Shown here piece after piece: positions 45,098 to 52,949 of a stretch of DNA of 64,000 nucleotides (positions are counted from its first letter, which is position 1; every line of letters starts with the position of its first letter). Location: positions 2,852,001-2,916,000 of the forward strand of contig NZ_AP026442.1 in assembly GCF_027923705.1 (NCBI RefSeq), written 5' to 3'. The translations under genes were made by a program, and so were the position numbers. Under the pieces are notes generated by a model. That model did not search any database. It had not been told where the DNA came from and was given only the letters and a program-made list of their open reading frames with translations. This DNA comes from Cellulomonas sp. NTE-D12. GTDB taxonomy: Bacteria; Actinomycetota; Actinomycetes; Actinomycetales; Cellulomonadaceae.

Positions 45098-46138
45098 TCA
45101 CGGCTCGATCGTGACCTTGATGCCCGTCCCGTTCCGGACGACGTCGAGGCCGTCGCGGATCTGGTCCAGCGGCAGCCGGTGGGTGATGAGGTCCGCCACC
45201 GGCACGCTGCCGTCGGCGATGTGGGCGAGGGCCTGCTTGTTGTGCGCAGGGCTCGACCCGTTGGCGCCCCAGATCGTCAGCTCGCGGTAGTGCACGAGGT
45301 TGGAGTCCAGGGTGATCGTCGGCTTGTCCTTGGGCAGGCCGCCGAACAGGCTGATCCGGCCGCGCGGGGCCAGCATGCGCAGACCCTGCTCCTGCGCCGC
45401 ACCGGAGGCGGCGGCCGTGATGACGAGGCTCGCGCCCTTGCCGTCGGTCAGGTCGAGGACGGCCTGCACCGGGTCGGTCTCGGCCGAGCAGATCGCGGCG
45501 TCCGGCTTGACGATCTCGGCGGCGAGGTCGAGGCGCTCGCGGCTGAGCTCGACGAGGAACACCTTCGCCGCGCCGCGGGCCCGGGCCAGCCGCACGTGCA
45601 GGCAGCCGATGGGGCCGGAGCCGACGACGACGACCACGTCGCCCTCGTGCGTGTCGGCGAGCTCCTGCGCGTTGATCGCGCAGGCGAAGGGCTCGCTGAC
45701 CGACGCCTCGGCGAACGAGACGCCGTCGGGGATGCGGTTGAGGCCGTCCACCGCGAGCACCTGCGGCGGCACGATCATGTACGGCGCGAACCCGCCGTCG
45801 AAGTCGTAGCCCATCGACAGCTGGTTCGGGCAGATGGTCATCAGACCTGCCGTGCAGAACTCGCACGTGCCGCACGGGATGGCGGCGATCACCTGCACGC
45901 GGTCACCCGCGGCCCAGCCGGTGACGCCCTCGCCGACCTCGACGATCTCGCCGGCGATCTCGTGGCCCATCACCCGCGGCGGCTGCATGCGCTGGTGGCC
46001 GGCCGTCGCGATCTTCACGTCCGTGCCGCACATCGAGCAGGCGCGCACCCGGATCTTCACCTCGCCGGCGGCGACCTGCGGCTCGGGCGACTCCTCGATG
46101 CGCACGTCGCCCGGGGCGTAGAAGCGGAAGACCTTCAT
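45098..46138 (-). CDS. Zinc-dependent medium-chain polyol dehydrogenase
   Basis: 346 residues. It has the catalytic-zinc pattern (SMCGTDVKI, GHEIAGEIVEVGEGV), the structural-zinc cysteines (CGTCEFCTAGLMTICPN) and the NAD fold (VVVVGSGPIGCLHVRLAR). It resembles sorbitol or polyol-phosphate dehydrogenases such as galactitol-1-phosphate 5-dehydrogenase. Placed between a DeoR repressor and mtlA-mtlF with GGAGA eight bases before ATG, it probably oxidises the phosphorylated polyol delivered by the transporter. The actual substrate is not shown by sequence. Confidence 0.88.
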   Translation of the reverse strand: MKVFRFYAPGDVRIEESPEPQVAAGEVKIRVRACSMCGTDVKIATAGHQRMQPPRVMGHEIAGEIVEVGEGVTGWAAGDRVQVIAAIPCGTCEFCTAGLMTICPNQLSMGYDFDGGFAPYMIVPPQVLAVDGLNRIPDGVSFAEASVSEPFACAINAQELADTHEGDVVVVVGSGPIGCLHVRLARARGAAKVFLVELSRERLDLAAEIVKPDAAICSAETDPVQAVLDLTDGKGASLVITAAASGAAQEQGLRMLAPRGRISLFGGLPKDKPTITLDSNLVHYRELTIWGANGSSPAHNKQALAHIADGSVPVADLITHRLPLDQIRDGLDVVRNGTGIKVTIEP

Positions 46139-46199
46139 CGTTCTCCTTCGTTCGTGGTGCCCACGCTCCGGGCGGGGTGCGGGCGGACGGGCAGCGCGG

Positions 46200-46961
46200 T
46201 CATGCGCGCACCACCCGAGGTCCGGCTGCCTCGATCTCGTCCACCAGCTCGGGTGCCGCGTCGGTGTCCGTGACGAGCACGTCCACCGCGGACAGCGGAG
46301 CGACCAGGGCGAAGTCGGAGACGCCGAGCTTGGTGTGGTCCGCGAGGACCACGACGCGGCGGGCGGCGGCCACCAGCGCGCGCTTGACCTGGGCCTCGGC
46401 CAGGTCCGGCGTGGTCAGTCCCCGCTCGACGGTCACGCCGTTGGTGCCGAGGAACACGACGTCGGCGTGGATCTGGGTCAGCGCCGCCAGCGCCCAGGAG
46501 CCGACGGCGGCCAGCGTGCGGCCGCGCACCGTGCCGCCCACCAGGTGCACCGTGATGTTGGGCCGTCCGGCCAGCACCGTGACGATCGGCAGGCCGTGCG
46601 TCACCACCGTCAGGTCCCGGTCGGTCGGCAGCATCGCGGCGAGCCGGATCGTGGTGGTGCCGGCGTCGAGGATGATCGCGCCGCCGTCCGGCAGCTCGTC
46701 CAGGGCAGCTTTGGCGATCCGCTCCTTCTGGGCGGACATCACGCGCTCACGGTCGGCGAGGCCGGGCTCGAAGCCCAGGCGCTCCACGGCAACCGCGCCG
46801 CCGTGCACCCGGCGCAGCAGCCCCAGCCGCTCGATGGCGGTCAGGTCGCGCCGCACGGTCTCCGGCGTCACGTCCAGGTCGAGCGCCAACGAGGCGACGT
46901 CCACCCGACCCTCGGCCCGCGCACGGGTGAGGATCTGCTGGTGGCGCTCGGGTGCGTACAT
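46200..46961 (-). CDS. DeoR-family repressor of the mannitol-type operon
   Basis: 253 residues, exactly the length of the fruR product and nearly superimposable on it: same start (MYAPERHQQIL), same helix-turn-helix (DVTPETVRRDLTAIERLG) and same sensor motif (ILDAGTTTIRLAAMLP). Differences gather in the last 50 residues and around the ligand domain. First gene of the dehydrogenase-mtlA-mtlF operon, so probably an autoregulated local repressor. The two genes look like products of a tandem duplication followed by divergence. Confidence 0.93.
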   Translation of the reverse strand: MYAPERHQQILTRARAEGRVDVASLALDLDVTPETVRRDLTAIERLGLLRRVHGGAVAVERLGFEPGLADRERVMSAQKERIAKAALDELPDGGAIILDAGTTTIRLAAMLPTDRDLTVVTHGLPIVTVLAGRPNITVHLVGGTVRGRTLAAVGSWALAALTQIHADVVFLGTNGVTVERGLTTPDLAEAQVKRALVAAARRVVVLADHTKLGVSDFALVAPLSAVDVLVTDTDAAPELVDEIEAAGPRVVRA

Positions 46962-47005
46962 CGGTCTCCGTCGACTCGACCGGGCGGCAGTGCCCGCGAC
47001 GTCAG

Positions 47006-47034
47006 AGCATGATGTCCACTCGGACAGATGTCAA
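47006..47034 (-). promoter_or_regulatory. Promoter and candidate operator of the mannitol-type operon
   Basis: On the minus strand TTGACA (47034-47029) is followed by a 17-base spacer and CATGCT (47011-47006). The spacer contains an inverted repeat TGTCC-GAGT-GGACA (47013-47026). An operator between -35 and -10 would block RNA polymerase, the expected way for a DeoR repressor to act. The half-site TGTCCGAGT recurs near the fructose promoter. Confidence 0.6.
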
Positions 47035-47180
47035 GCACATCCGGACTCAACCGGCGGCATCACCACATCGGTTCACGTGTGAAACGGGCATCGGAACGGT
47101 CATGTTCGCAGGTGAGGCCTCTGTTCCCACCCAACCGGGCACGTGCCGCCCCACCCCGGCGGTCCACGCCCGAACATGGC

Positions 47181-47215
47181 GGAGCCCGGTGCGCAGCAGG
47201 TGCGCACCGGGCTCC
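47181..47215 (-). terminator. Stem-loop after guaB3
   Basis: 15-bp perfect stem GGAGCCCGGTGCGCA / complement with a 5-base loop, 23 bases past the guaB3 stop on the minus strand. Confidence 0.75.
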
Positions 47216-47238
47216 GACGGGAGGTCTCGTGGACCCGC

Positions 47239-48360
47239 TCAGCGGGGCTGGTACGGGGAGACGACGACCTCCACGCGCTGGAACTCCTTGAGGTCCGAGT
47301 AGCCGGTGGTGGCCATCGCCCGGCGCAGGGCGCCGATCAGGTTCAGCGTGCCGTCGGCCGTCCGGCCCGGGCCGAACAGGATCTGCTCGAGGGTGCCGGC
47401 GGTGCCGACCTCGACCCGCTCACCGCGCGGCAGGTCCGGGTGGTGCGCCTCCGGCCCCCAGTGCCAGCCGCGGCCCGGCGCCTGCGTGGCGCGGGCCAGC
47501 GCGGCACCGAGCATCACCGCGTCCGCACCGCAGGCGATCGCCTTCACGAGGTCGCCGGAACGGCCCACGCCGCCGTCGGCGATCACGTGCACGTACCGAC
47601 CGCCGGACTCGTCGAGGTAGTCGCGCCGGGCGGCGGCGACGTCCGCCACCGCCGTCGCCATCGGGGCGTGGATGCCCAGCGACACGCGCGTGGTGTGCGC
47701 CGCTCCCCCGCCGAATCCCACCAGCACGCCCGCGGCGCCCGTGCGCATCAGGTGCAGCGCGGCGGTGTACGTCGACGCGCCGCCGACGATCACCGGAACG
47801 TCCAGCTCGTAGATGAACCGCTTGAGGTTGAGCGGCTCCGCGCGCCCGGACACGTGCTCGGCCGAGACGGTCGTGCCGCGGATGACGAACAGGTCGACGC
47901 CCGCGTCGACCACGGTGCGCCAGTGCTCCTGGGTCCGCTGCGGGGACAGCGCGCCGGCCACCGTGACCCCGGCGGCGCGCACCTCCTGCAGGCGGGCGGT
48001 GATCAGCTCGGGCTTGATCGGCTGGGAGTAGATCTCCTGCATGCGCTCGGTCGCCCGGGACGGGTCCAGCGTGGCGATCTCGGCGAGCAGCGGCTCGGGG
48101 TCGTCGTACCGCGTCCACAGGCCCTCGAGGTCGAGCACGCCGAGACCGCCGAGACGGCCCAGCTCGACGGCGGTGGCGGGGCTCATCACCGAGTCCATCG
48201 GCGCGGCGAGCACCGGCAGGTCGACGTGGTAGGCGTCGATCTGCCAGCCGACGTTGACCTCCTCCGGGTCGCGGGTGCGCCGGGAGGGCACCACCGCGAC
48301 GTCGTCGAAGGAGTACGCGCGGCGACCGCGCTTGCCACGTCCGATCTCGACCTCGCTCAC
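47239..48360 (-). CDS. guaB3: GuaB3-type IMP dehydrogenase-related protein
   Basis: 373 residues, shorter than GuaB because the CBS domains are absent. The TIM-barrel hallmarks are present: RRAYSFDDVAVVPSRRTRD, VLAAPMDSVMSPATA and the C-terminal FQRVEVVVSPYQPR typical of the actinobacterial GuaB3 group. In place of the IMPDH loop with the catalytic Cys (GSICTTR in guaB of this window) it has GFGGGAAHTTRVSLG, so the standard mechanism is not possible. Start GTG 48360 lies six bases after TAGCCT. Its activity in actinobacteria is not settled; a role in purine balance is inferred from relatedness and from guaB nearby. Confidence 0.9.
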   Translation of the reverse strand: MSEVEIGRGKRGRRAYSFDDVAVVPSRRTRDPEEVNVGWQIDAYHVDLPVLAAPMDSVMSPATAVELGRLGGLGVLDLEGLWTRYDDPEPLLAEIATLDPSRATERMQEIYSQPIKPELITARLQEVRAAGVTVAGALSPQRTQEHWRTVVDAGVDLFVIRGTTVSAEHVSGRAEPLNLKRFIYELDVPVIVGGASTYTAALHLMRTGAAGVLVGFGGGAAHTTRVSLGIHAPMATAVADVAAARRDYLDESGGRYVHVIADGGVGRSGDLVKAIACGADAVMLGAALARATQAPGRGWHWGPEAHHPDLPRGERVEVGTAGTLEQILFGPGRTADGTLNLIGALRRAMATTGYSDLKEFQRVEVVVSPYQPR

Positions 48361-48366
48361 CGGCCC

Positions 48367-48372
48367 AGGCTA
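48367..48372 (-). promoter_or_regulatory. -10 element of guaB3, leaderless architecture
   Basis: Minus-strand TAGCCT, six bases (GGGCCG), then the GTG start. Same spacing as at guaA, guaB and tsaD. Confidence 0.6.
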
Positions 48373-48454
48373 CCGGCGTGCCGAGCACGGCCGTGTCGGT
48401 GCCCGGTGCCATCCTGGCGCCGCAGCGGGGGGACGACGAGGTCGGTGCAGCACC

Positions 48455-48480
48455 GAGGTCAGGCAGTGAGGTCAGGCAGT
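48455..48480 (+). repeat. Tandem 13-base direct repeat before the exonuclease gene
   Basis: GAGGTCAGGCAGT occurs twice back to back (48455-48467 and 48468-48480), and a third partial copy starts at once (GAGGGCACG). It ends ten bases before the ATG at 48490, so repeat number could alter the ribosome-binding region. Confidence 0.75.
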
Positions 48481-48489
48481 GAGGGCACG

Positions 48490-49215
48490 ATGACGACGAG
48501 CTGGAGCGAAGGGCCGCTGCTCGGCTTCGACACCGAGACCACCGGTGTGGACGTGGACAGCGACCGCATCGTCACCGCCGCGCTGGTCCGCCGGGACGCG
48601 ACGGGCACCAGCATCACCACGTGGCTGATCGACCCCGGCGTCCCCATCCCGGCCGAGGCGGCCGCGATCCACGGCATCACCACCGAGCACGCCCGTGAGC
48701 ACGGCCGACCGCCGCGGGACGCGCTGGAGGAGATCGCCGTCGAGCTGGCGGAGGCGTTCCGGGCCGGCGTCCCCGTGGTCGCGTACAACGCGTCGTTCGA
48801 CCTGCGGCTGCTGGACGCGGAGCTGCGCCGGCACCGCCTGCCGACGCTGCCGGACCGGCTCTACCAGGCCGCCCGCCCGGTGATCGACCCCCTGGTGCTG
48901 GACCGCGCGGAGGACCGGTTCCGGCGGGGGAAGCGCAAGCTGGTCGACCTGTGCGGCTTCTACCGCGTCATCGAGTCCGGCTCGCTGCACAGCGCCGACG
49001 TGGACGTCGTCGCCACGCTGGACGTGCTCGAGCGGATCCTCGGCCGCTTCCCGCACCTGGCGGAGCTCGACCTGGACACGTTGCACGAGTACCAGGTGTC
49101 CGCCCACCGGGCCTGGGCCGAGGGGTTCAACGCCTGGCGCGCCGAGCAGGGCCTCGACGGCCCGGGCGCCGAGCTGGTCTGGCCGACACGCGAACCGGCC
49201 GGCACCCTCTGGTAG
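48490..49215 (+). CDS. DEDDh 3'-5' exonuclease (DnaQ family)
   Basis: 241 residues. Visible catalytic motifs: ExoI FDTETTGVDV (Asp and Glu), ExoII AYNASFDLRLLD, and ExoIII with His and Asp in HSADVDVVATLDVL. The small size and lack of extra domains fit the stand-alone polymerase-epsilon-like exonucleases of actinobacteria, probably acting on DNA or RNA in repair or turnover. ATG 48490 is the first start after the tandem repeat and has GAGGG upstream. It lies on the plus strand between guaB3 and guaB, interrupting the usual guaB-guaB3 tandem. Confidence 0.88.
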   Translation: MTTSWSEGPLLGFDTETTGVDVDSDRIVTAALVRRDATGTSITTWLIDPGVPIPAEAAAIHGITTEHAREHGRPPRDALEEIAVELAEAFRAGVPVVAYNASFDLRLLDAELRRHRLPTLPDRLYQAARPVIDPLVLDRAEDRFRRGKRKLVDLCGFYRVIESGSLHSADVDVVATLDVLERILGRFPHLAELDLDTLHEYQVSAHRAWAEGFNAWRAEQGLDGPGAELVWPTREPAGTLW

Positions 49216-49230
49216 GGCGCCGGCCGGTTC
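49192..49230. terminator. Bidirectional stem-loop spanning the exonuclease stop
   Basis: 12-bp perfect stem GAACCGGCCGGC / complement (49192-49203 and 49219-49230); the 15-base loop holds the exonuclease TAG. It also lies 12 bases past the convergent guaB stop, so it may end both transcripts. Confidence 0.65.
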
Positions 49231-49242
49231 GGGTCGAGCAGG

Positions 49243-50754
49243 TCAGTGCGAGGTGTAGTTCGGCGCCTCGACCGTCATCTGGATGTCGTGCGGGTGCGAC
49301 TCCTTCAGCCCCGCCGGCGTGATCCGGATGAACTTCCCGCGGGCCTGCAGCTCCGGGATCGTGTGCGCCCCGACGTAGAACATCGACTGGTGCAGCCCGC
49401 CGACCAGCTGGTGCGCGACGGCTCCGAGCGGCCCGCGGTAGGGCACCTGGCCCTCGATGCCCTCCGGGACGATCTTCTCGTCGGACGGCACGTCCGCCTG
49501 GAAGTACCGGTCCTTGGAGTAGCTGACCCGGCCGCGGGAGGCCATCGCACCCAGGGAGCCCATGCCGCGGTAGTGCTTGTACTGCTTGCCGTTGACGAAC
49601 ACGAGGTCGCCCGGCGACTCGTCACAACCGGCGAGCAGCGAGCCCAGCATCACCGTGTCCGCACCGGCCACCAGCGCCTTGGCGATGTCGCCCGAGTACT
49701 GCAGGCCACCGTCGCCGATCACCGGCACCCCGGCCGGCTTGCACGCCCGTGCCGCGTCGTAGATCGCGGTGATCTGCGGCACGCCGACGCCCGCCACCAC
49801 GCGCGTGGTGCAGATCGAGCCCGGGCCCACGCCGACCTTCACCGCGTCGGCACCGGCGTCGACCAGGGCCTTCGCCCCCTCGTACGTCGCGATGTTGCCG
49901 CCGATCACCTGCACGTGCGCCGTCGCCGGGTCGGCCTTGAGCCGGCGCACCATGTCGAGCATCAGGCGCGCGTGCCCGTTGGCGGTGTCCACCACCAGCA
50001 CGTCGACCCCGGCATCGACCAGGGCGGTCGCCCGCTCCCACGCGTCGCCGAAGAACCCGATGGCCGCACCGACCACCAGCCGCCCCTCGGCGTCCTTGGT
50101 CGCGTCCGGGTACTGCTCGGACTTCACGAAGTCCTTGACGGTGATCAGGCCCTGCAGCACGCCCCGCTCGTCGACCAGGGGCAGCTTCTCGACCTTGTGC
50201 TTGGCCAGCAGCGCCGCGGCGTCCTCGCGGGCGATCCCCACCGGTGCGGTGACCAGCGGCATCGACGTCATGGTCTCGCGCACGCGGCGCTGCTCGAACT
50301 CGGCGGCGGGGACGAACCGCAGGTCGCGGTTGGTGATGATCCCCAGCAGGTGCCGCTCGTCGTCCACCACCGGCAGGCCGGACACCCGGTACGTGGCGCA
50401 CAGCCGGTCCAGCTCGGCGAGCGTGGCGTCCGGCCCCACCGTCACGGGGTCGGAGACCATGCCCGACTCAGAGCGCTTGACCAGGTCCACCTGGTGCGCC
50501 TGGTCGGCGATCGACAGGTTGCGGTGCAGCACCCCGATGCCGCCCTGCCGTGCCATGGCCACGGCCATCCGCGACTCGGTGACGGTGTCCATCGCGGCGG
50601 ACAGCAGGGGGACGCGCACGGAGATCCGGCGCGTGAGACGCGAGGTCGTGTCGACCTCGCTGGGGATGACGTCGGTCTCCCCGGGCAGCAGCAGGACGTC
50701 GTCGTACGTCAGTCCTGTGCGGCCGAACGGGTCGTGCTCGTCTGTCCGGCTCAT
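49243..50754 (-). CDS. guaB: Inosine-5'-monophosphate dehydrogenase
   Basis: 503 residues. It converts IMP to XMP with NAD, the committed step to GMP. N-terminal FGRTGLTYDDVLLLPGETDV, two CBS domains (about 105-220, regulatory), the catalytic loop GVGPGSICTTRVVAGVGVPQ with the active-site Cys, and the YRGMGSLGAM flap region are all present. ATG 50754 lies six bases after TACCAT, indicating a leaderless transcript. With guaA and guaB3 in the same window, the guanylate branch is locally concentrated. Confidence 0.97.
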   Translation of the reverse strand: MSRTDEHDPFGRTGLTYDDVLLLPGETDVIPSEVDTTSRLTRRISVRVPLLSAAMDTVTESRMAVAMARQGGIGVLHRNLSIADQAHQVDLVKRSESGMVSDPVTVGPDATLAELDRLCATYRVSGLPVVDDERHLLGIITNRDLRFVPAAEFEQRRVRETMTSMPLVTAPVGIAREDAAALLAKHKVEKLPLVDERGVLQGLITVKDFVKSEQYPDATKDAEGRLVVGAAIGFFGDAWERATALVDAGVDVLVVDTANGHARLMLDMVRRLKADPATAHVQVIGGNIATYEGAKALVDAGADAVKVGVGPGSICTTRVVAGVGVPQITAIYDAARACKPAGVPVIGDGGLQYSGDIAKALVAGADTVMLGSLLAGCDESPGDLVFVNGKQYKHYRGMGSLGAMASRGRVSYSKDRYFQADVPSDEKIVPEGIEGQVPYRGPLGAVAHQLVGGLHQSMFYVGAHTIPELQARGKFIRITPAGLKESHPHDIQMTVEAPNYTSH

Positions 50755-50760
50755 CGGTCC

Positions 50761-50766
50761 ATGGTA
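50761..50766 (-). promoter_or_regulatory. -10 element of guaB, leaderless architecture
   Basis: Minus-strand TACCAT, six bases (GGACCG), then ATG. Spacing identical to guaA, guaB3 and tsaD. Confidence 0.55.
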
Positions 50767-50848
50767 CGGGGCCGGGACGGGCGCCCCGGCAGCGGTCAGG
50801 GCCGCCGCGAAGGTCCGGACGCCGACGGCGGAGCCCGGTGCCGAGCGG

Positions 50849-51541
50849 TCAGCGGATGATGCCGCGGCGCAGCCCGATGGCGACGGCCTGGGCCCGGTCC
50901 CGGGCGCCGAGCTTGCGGAAGAGCCGCCGGGCGTGGGTCTTGACCGTGTCCTCCGAGAGGAACAGCTCCGCGCCGATCTGCGCGTTGGACTGGCCGTTGC
51001 TCATGCCGACCAGCACCTGCACCTCGCGCCGGGTCAGCTCGAGGTCGCCCGAGGAGTGCGCGCCGACCGACGCCAACGCCTCCGGGGCCAGCGGCAGGGA
51101 GCGCACATCGTGCACCGACTCGACCAGGCTGGCGGAGACCGGCTGCGGCACCGTGACGGACCGGCCACCACCGGCGAGCCCCGCCTGCACGTGCGCCGCG
51201 ACCGCGGCCAGCTCGGCGCGACCGACCTCCGGCGCGAGGAACCCGCGGGCGCCCAGCGCGAGCGCGCGGTCGAGAGCCACGCCGTCGTCCGGCCCGGCGA
51301 GCAGCACCACCGCAGTGGTGGGGGCGACCGCGCGGAGCCGCCGGACGACCTCGACGGTGCCCGCGCCGGGCAGGTGCGCGTCGATCAGTGCGATCGAGGG
51401 CGGGACCCGGCGGGCGAGCGCCAGCAGCTCCTCCGCGGTGGCGGCGGCGCGGACCGGCGCGAGCACGGGCACGCCGATCGAGGCGACGACGAGGCGCTCG
51501 CGCACCGACGCCGACGCATGGCACACCACCACGCCAGCCAT
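50849..51541 (-). CDS. bldM: BldM-type response regulator with LuxR DNA-binding domain
   Basis: 230 residues from ATG 51541, which has GGAGGG upstream. The C-terminal 70 residues (LTRREVQVLVGMSNGQSNAQIGAEL, FLSEDTVKTHARRLFRKLGARDRAQAV) match the BldM LuxR domain closely. The N-terminal receiver keeps the phospho-site position Asp54 (IALIDAHLPG) but lacks the usual acidic pair and the late Lys, so phosphorylation control is doubtful. The position next to guaB and near whiD-type whiB and groES matches Streptomyces and Mycobacterium gene order. BldM controls sporulation in Streptomyces; in a non-sporulating relative its targets are unknown. Confidence 0.85.
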   Translation of the reverse strand: MAGVVVCHASASVRERLVVASIGVPVLAPVRAAATAEELLALARRVPPSIALIDAHLPGAGTVEVVRRLRAVAPTTAVVLLAGPDDGVALDRALALGARGFLAPEVGRAELAAVAAHVQAGLAGGGRSVTVPQPVSASLVESVHDVRSLPLAPEALASVGAHSSGDLELTRREVQVLVGMSNGQSNAQIGAELFLSEDTVKTHARRLFRKLGARDRAQAVAIGLRRGIIR

Positions 51542-51717
51542 TCGGGTAACCCTCCCCTGCAACGGACACCCATCTGGGCGTTTACCGATACATCGGCCCG
51601 CTGGACCAGGACGTTAGCGGCACCGGAGGAACTGCTTGACGGCGCAGTGCCGAATTGCCCCGTGGAGGGCGGACAACCGGAATTGTCCGTGACCCGTTCG
51701 AGTGGATCTCCGGGGCA

Positions 51718-52677
51718 TCACCCCAGAAATCGCCCGCCGTGACTCGAGGTTCCCCCCGACTCGCCGAGCGCCGCCAGCACCTCGTGCAGCAGCCCGGTGA
51801 AGGTCCGCGCACGGTGCACGGAGCGACCCAGCGGGAGCAGCTCGGCCGCCGAGTCCGGGACCATCACGAAGTGCGGCACCTCGGGCCGGTCCTCCGCGAG
51901 CCGCGCGACGGGCGCCAGGTCCGGCACCTGCTGCTGAGACACGGTGACCAGCGCACCGGCCCGCGTCATCGCGACCAGCTCCACGGCGTGCCGACCCGAC
52001 AAGGGGCCGCCCACCACGCGAGCGTCCACGCCGTGCTGGACGAGCGCGGCCGCCAGCGCGTGCGCCAGCAGCGGCCGAGGGGCACCGGACGGCACCAGGA
52101 CGAGCACGACGGGCTGACCCGTCCTCTCGTGGTCCGGCGTCACGTCCCGGAGGGCGCCCAGGGCGGCTGCCCGCAGCACCGTCTCGGCGTCGGCGCCGGG
52201 GCGGTCGATCACGGTCCGGCGGCTCAGCGCCTCGAGCGCCGGCTCGACCAGGGCGGTCCACCAGCTGACCACGTCACCGCCGGCGCCGATCCGCAGCAGA
52301 GCCGCGCACCCGTCGGCGTCACCGGCGAGAGCCGCGTCCACCACCGGACCCGGCGTCCGGGACGCGCTCGGCGCCGGTACGGCGACCCGGTCGGGCACCG
52401 CGTCCAGGAGCGAACCGCCGGAGACCTGGGTGGCGAGCGCGATGCGCGCGGCCTCGCCGGGTGCGACGCCGTCGATGGTCAGCCGCCGCATCACCAGCAG
52501 CCGCGCGAGGTCCTCGGCGCCGTACCGACGGTGGGAGCCGGCCGGGTGCTCGGACGGCCCGAGGCCGTAGCGACGGTCCCAGGTCCGCAGCGTCGCCGGT
52601 GCGACGCCGAGGCGACGGGCGACCGCGGCGACCGTGAGCGCCGGCGCCAGGTGCGCGGCCTGCTCGTCTTCGGCCAT
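51718..52677 (-). CDS. MerR-family regulator with degenerate cobalamin-binding-like domain
   Basis: 319 residues. The N-terminal MerR helix-turn-helix is clear (VAAVARRLGVAPATLRTWDRRYG, GSHRRYGAEDLARLLVMRRL). The following helical bundle and alpha/beta domain resemble the LitR/CarH photoreceptor regulators that bind B12. However, the segment corresponding to the cobalamin loop reads VPSGAPRPLLAHALAAAL and lacks the expected DxHxxG or EHxLG histidine. B12 or light sensing is therefore unlikely, and the ligand unknown. It is transcribed away from whiD and sits between whiD and bldM. ATG 52677 starts MAEDEQAAH. Confidence 0.82.
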   Translation of the reverse strand: MAEDEQAAHLAPALTVAAVARRLGVAPATLRTWDRRYGLGPSEHPAGSHRRYGAEDLARLLVMRRLTIDGVAPGEAARIALATQVSGGSLLDAVPDRVAVPAPSASRTPGPVVDAALAGDADGCAALLRIGAGGDVVSWWTALVEPALEALSRRTVIDRPGADAETVLRAAALGALRDVTPDHERTGQPVVLVLVPSGAPRPLLAHALAAALVQHGVDARVVGGPLSGRHAVELVAMTRAGALVTVSQQQVPDLAPVARLAEDRPEVPHFVMVPDSAAELLPLGRSVHRARTFTGLLHEVLAALGESGGTSSHGGRFLG

Positions 52678-52820
52678 GACGCGATTGTGCCAGGCCGCAG
52701 GACCCTGAGCACTGCAGTGGTCGCGCTCCCGCGCCTGATGCCGTGACCTGCACCGACACGCGGGCCGGACCTGGGCAGGCGTCCATATCGCTTCACCGAG
52801 GCTGAACTTCCGACCGGGTC

Positions 52821-52850
52821 TTGAACAACCTGTGGCGCGGTTGCTACGGT
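52821..52850 (+). promoter_or_regulatory. Promoter of the whiB-family gene
   Basis: TTGAAC (52821-52826), an 18-base spacer and TACGGT (52845-52850). It predicts a leader of about 95 bases before the ATG at 52950, unlike the leaderless housekeeping genes nearby, so post-transcriptional control is possible. Confidence 0.6.
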
Positions 52851-52949
52851 GGCCAAGCACCACCCGATCGACCGGCACCGCCCGTTGCGGCGCCAGGGCG
52901 GTCCGCACGCAGCGGCCGACGAGGCCGAGGACACGAGGAGGACGACCAG

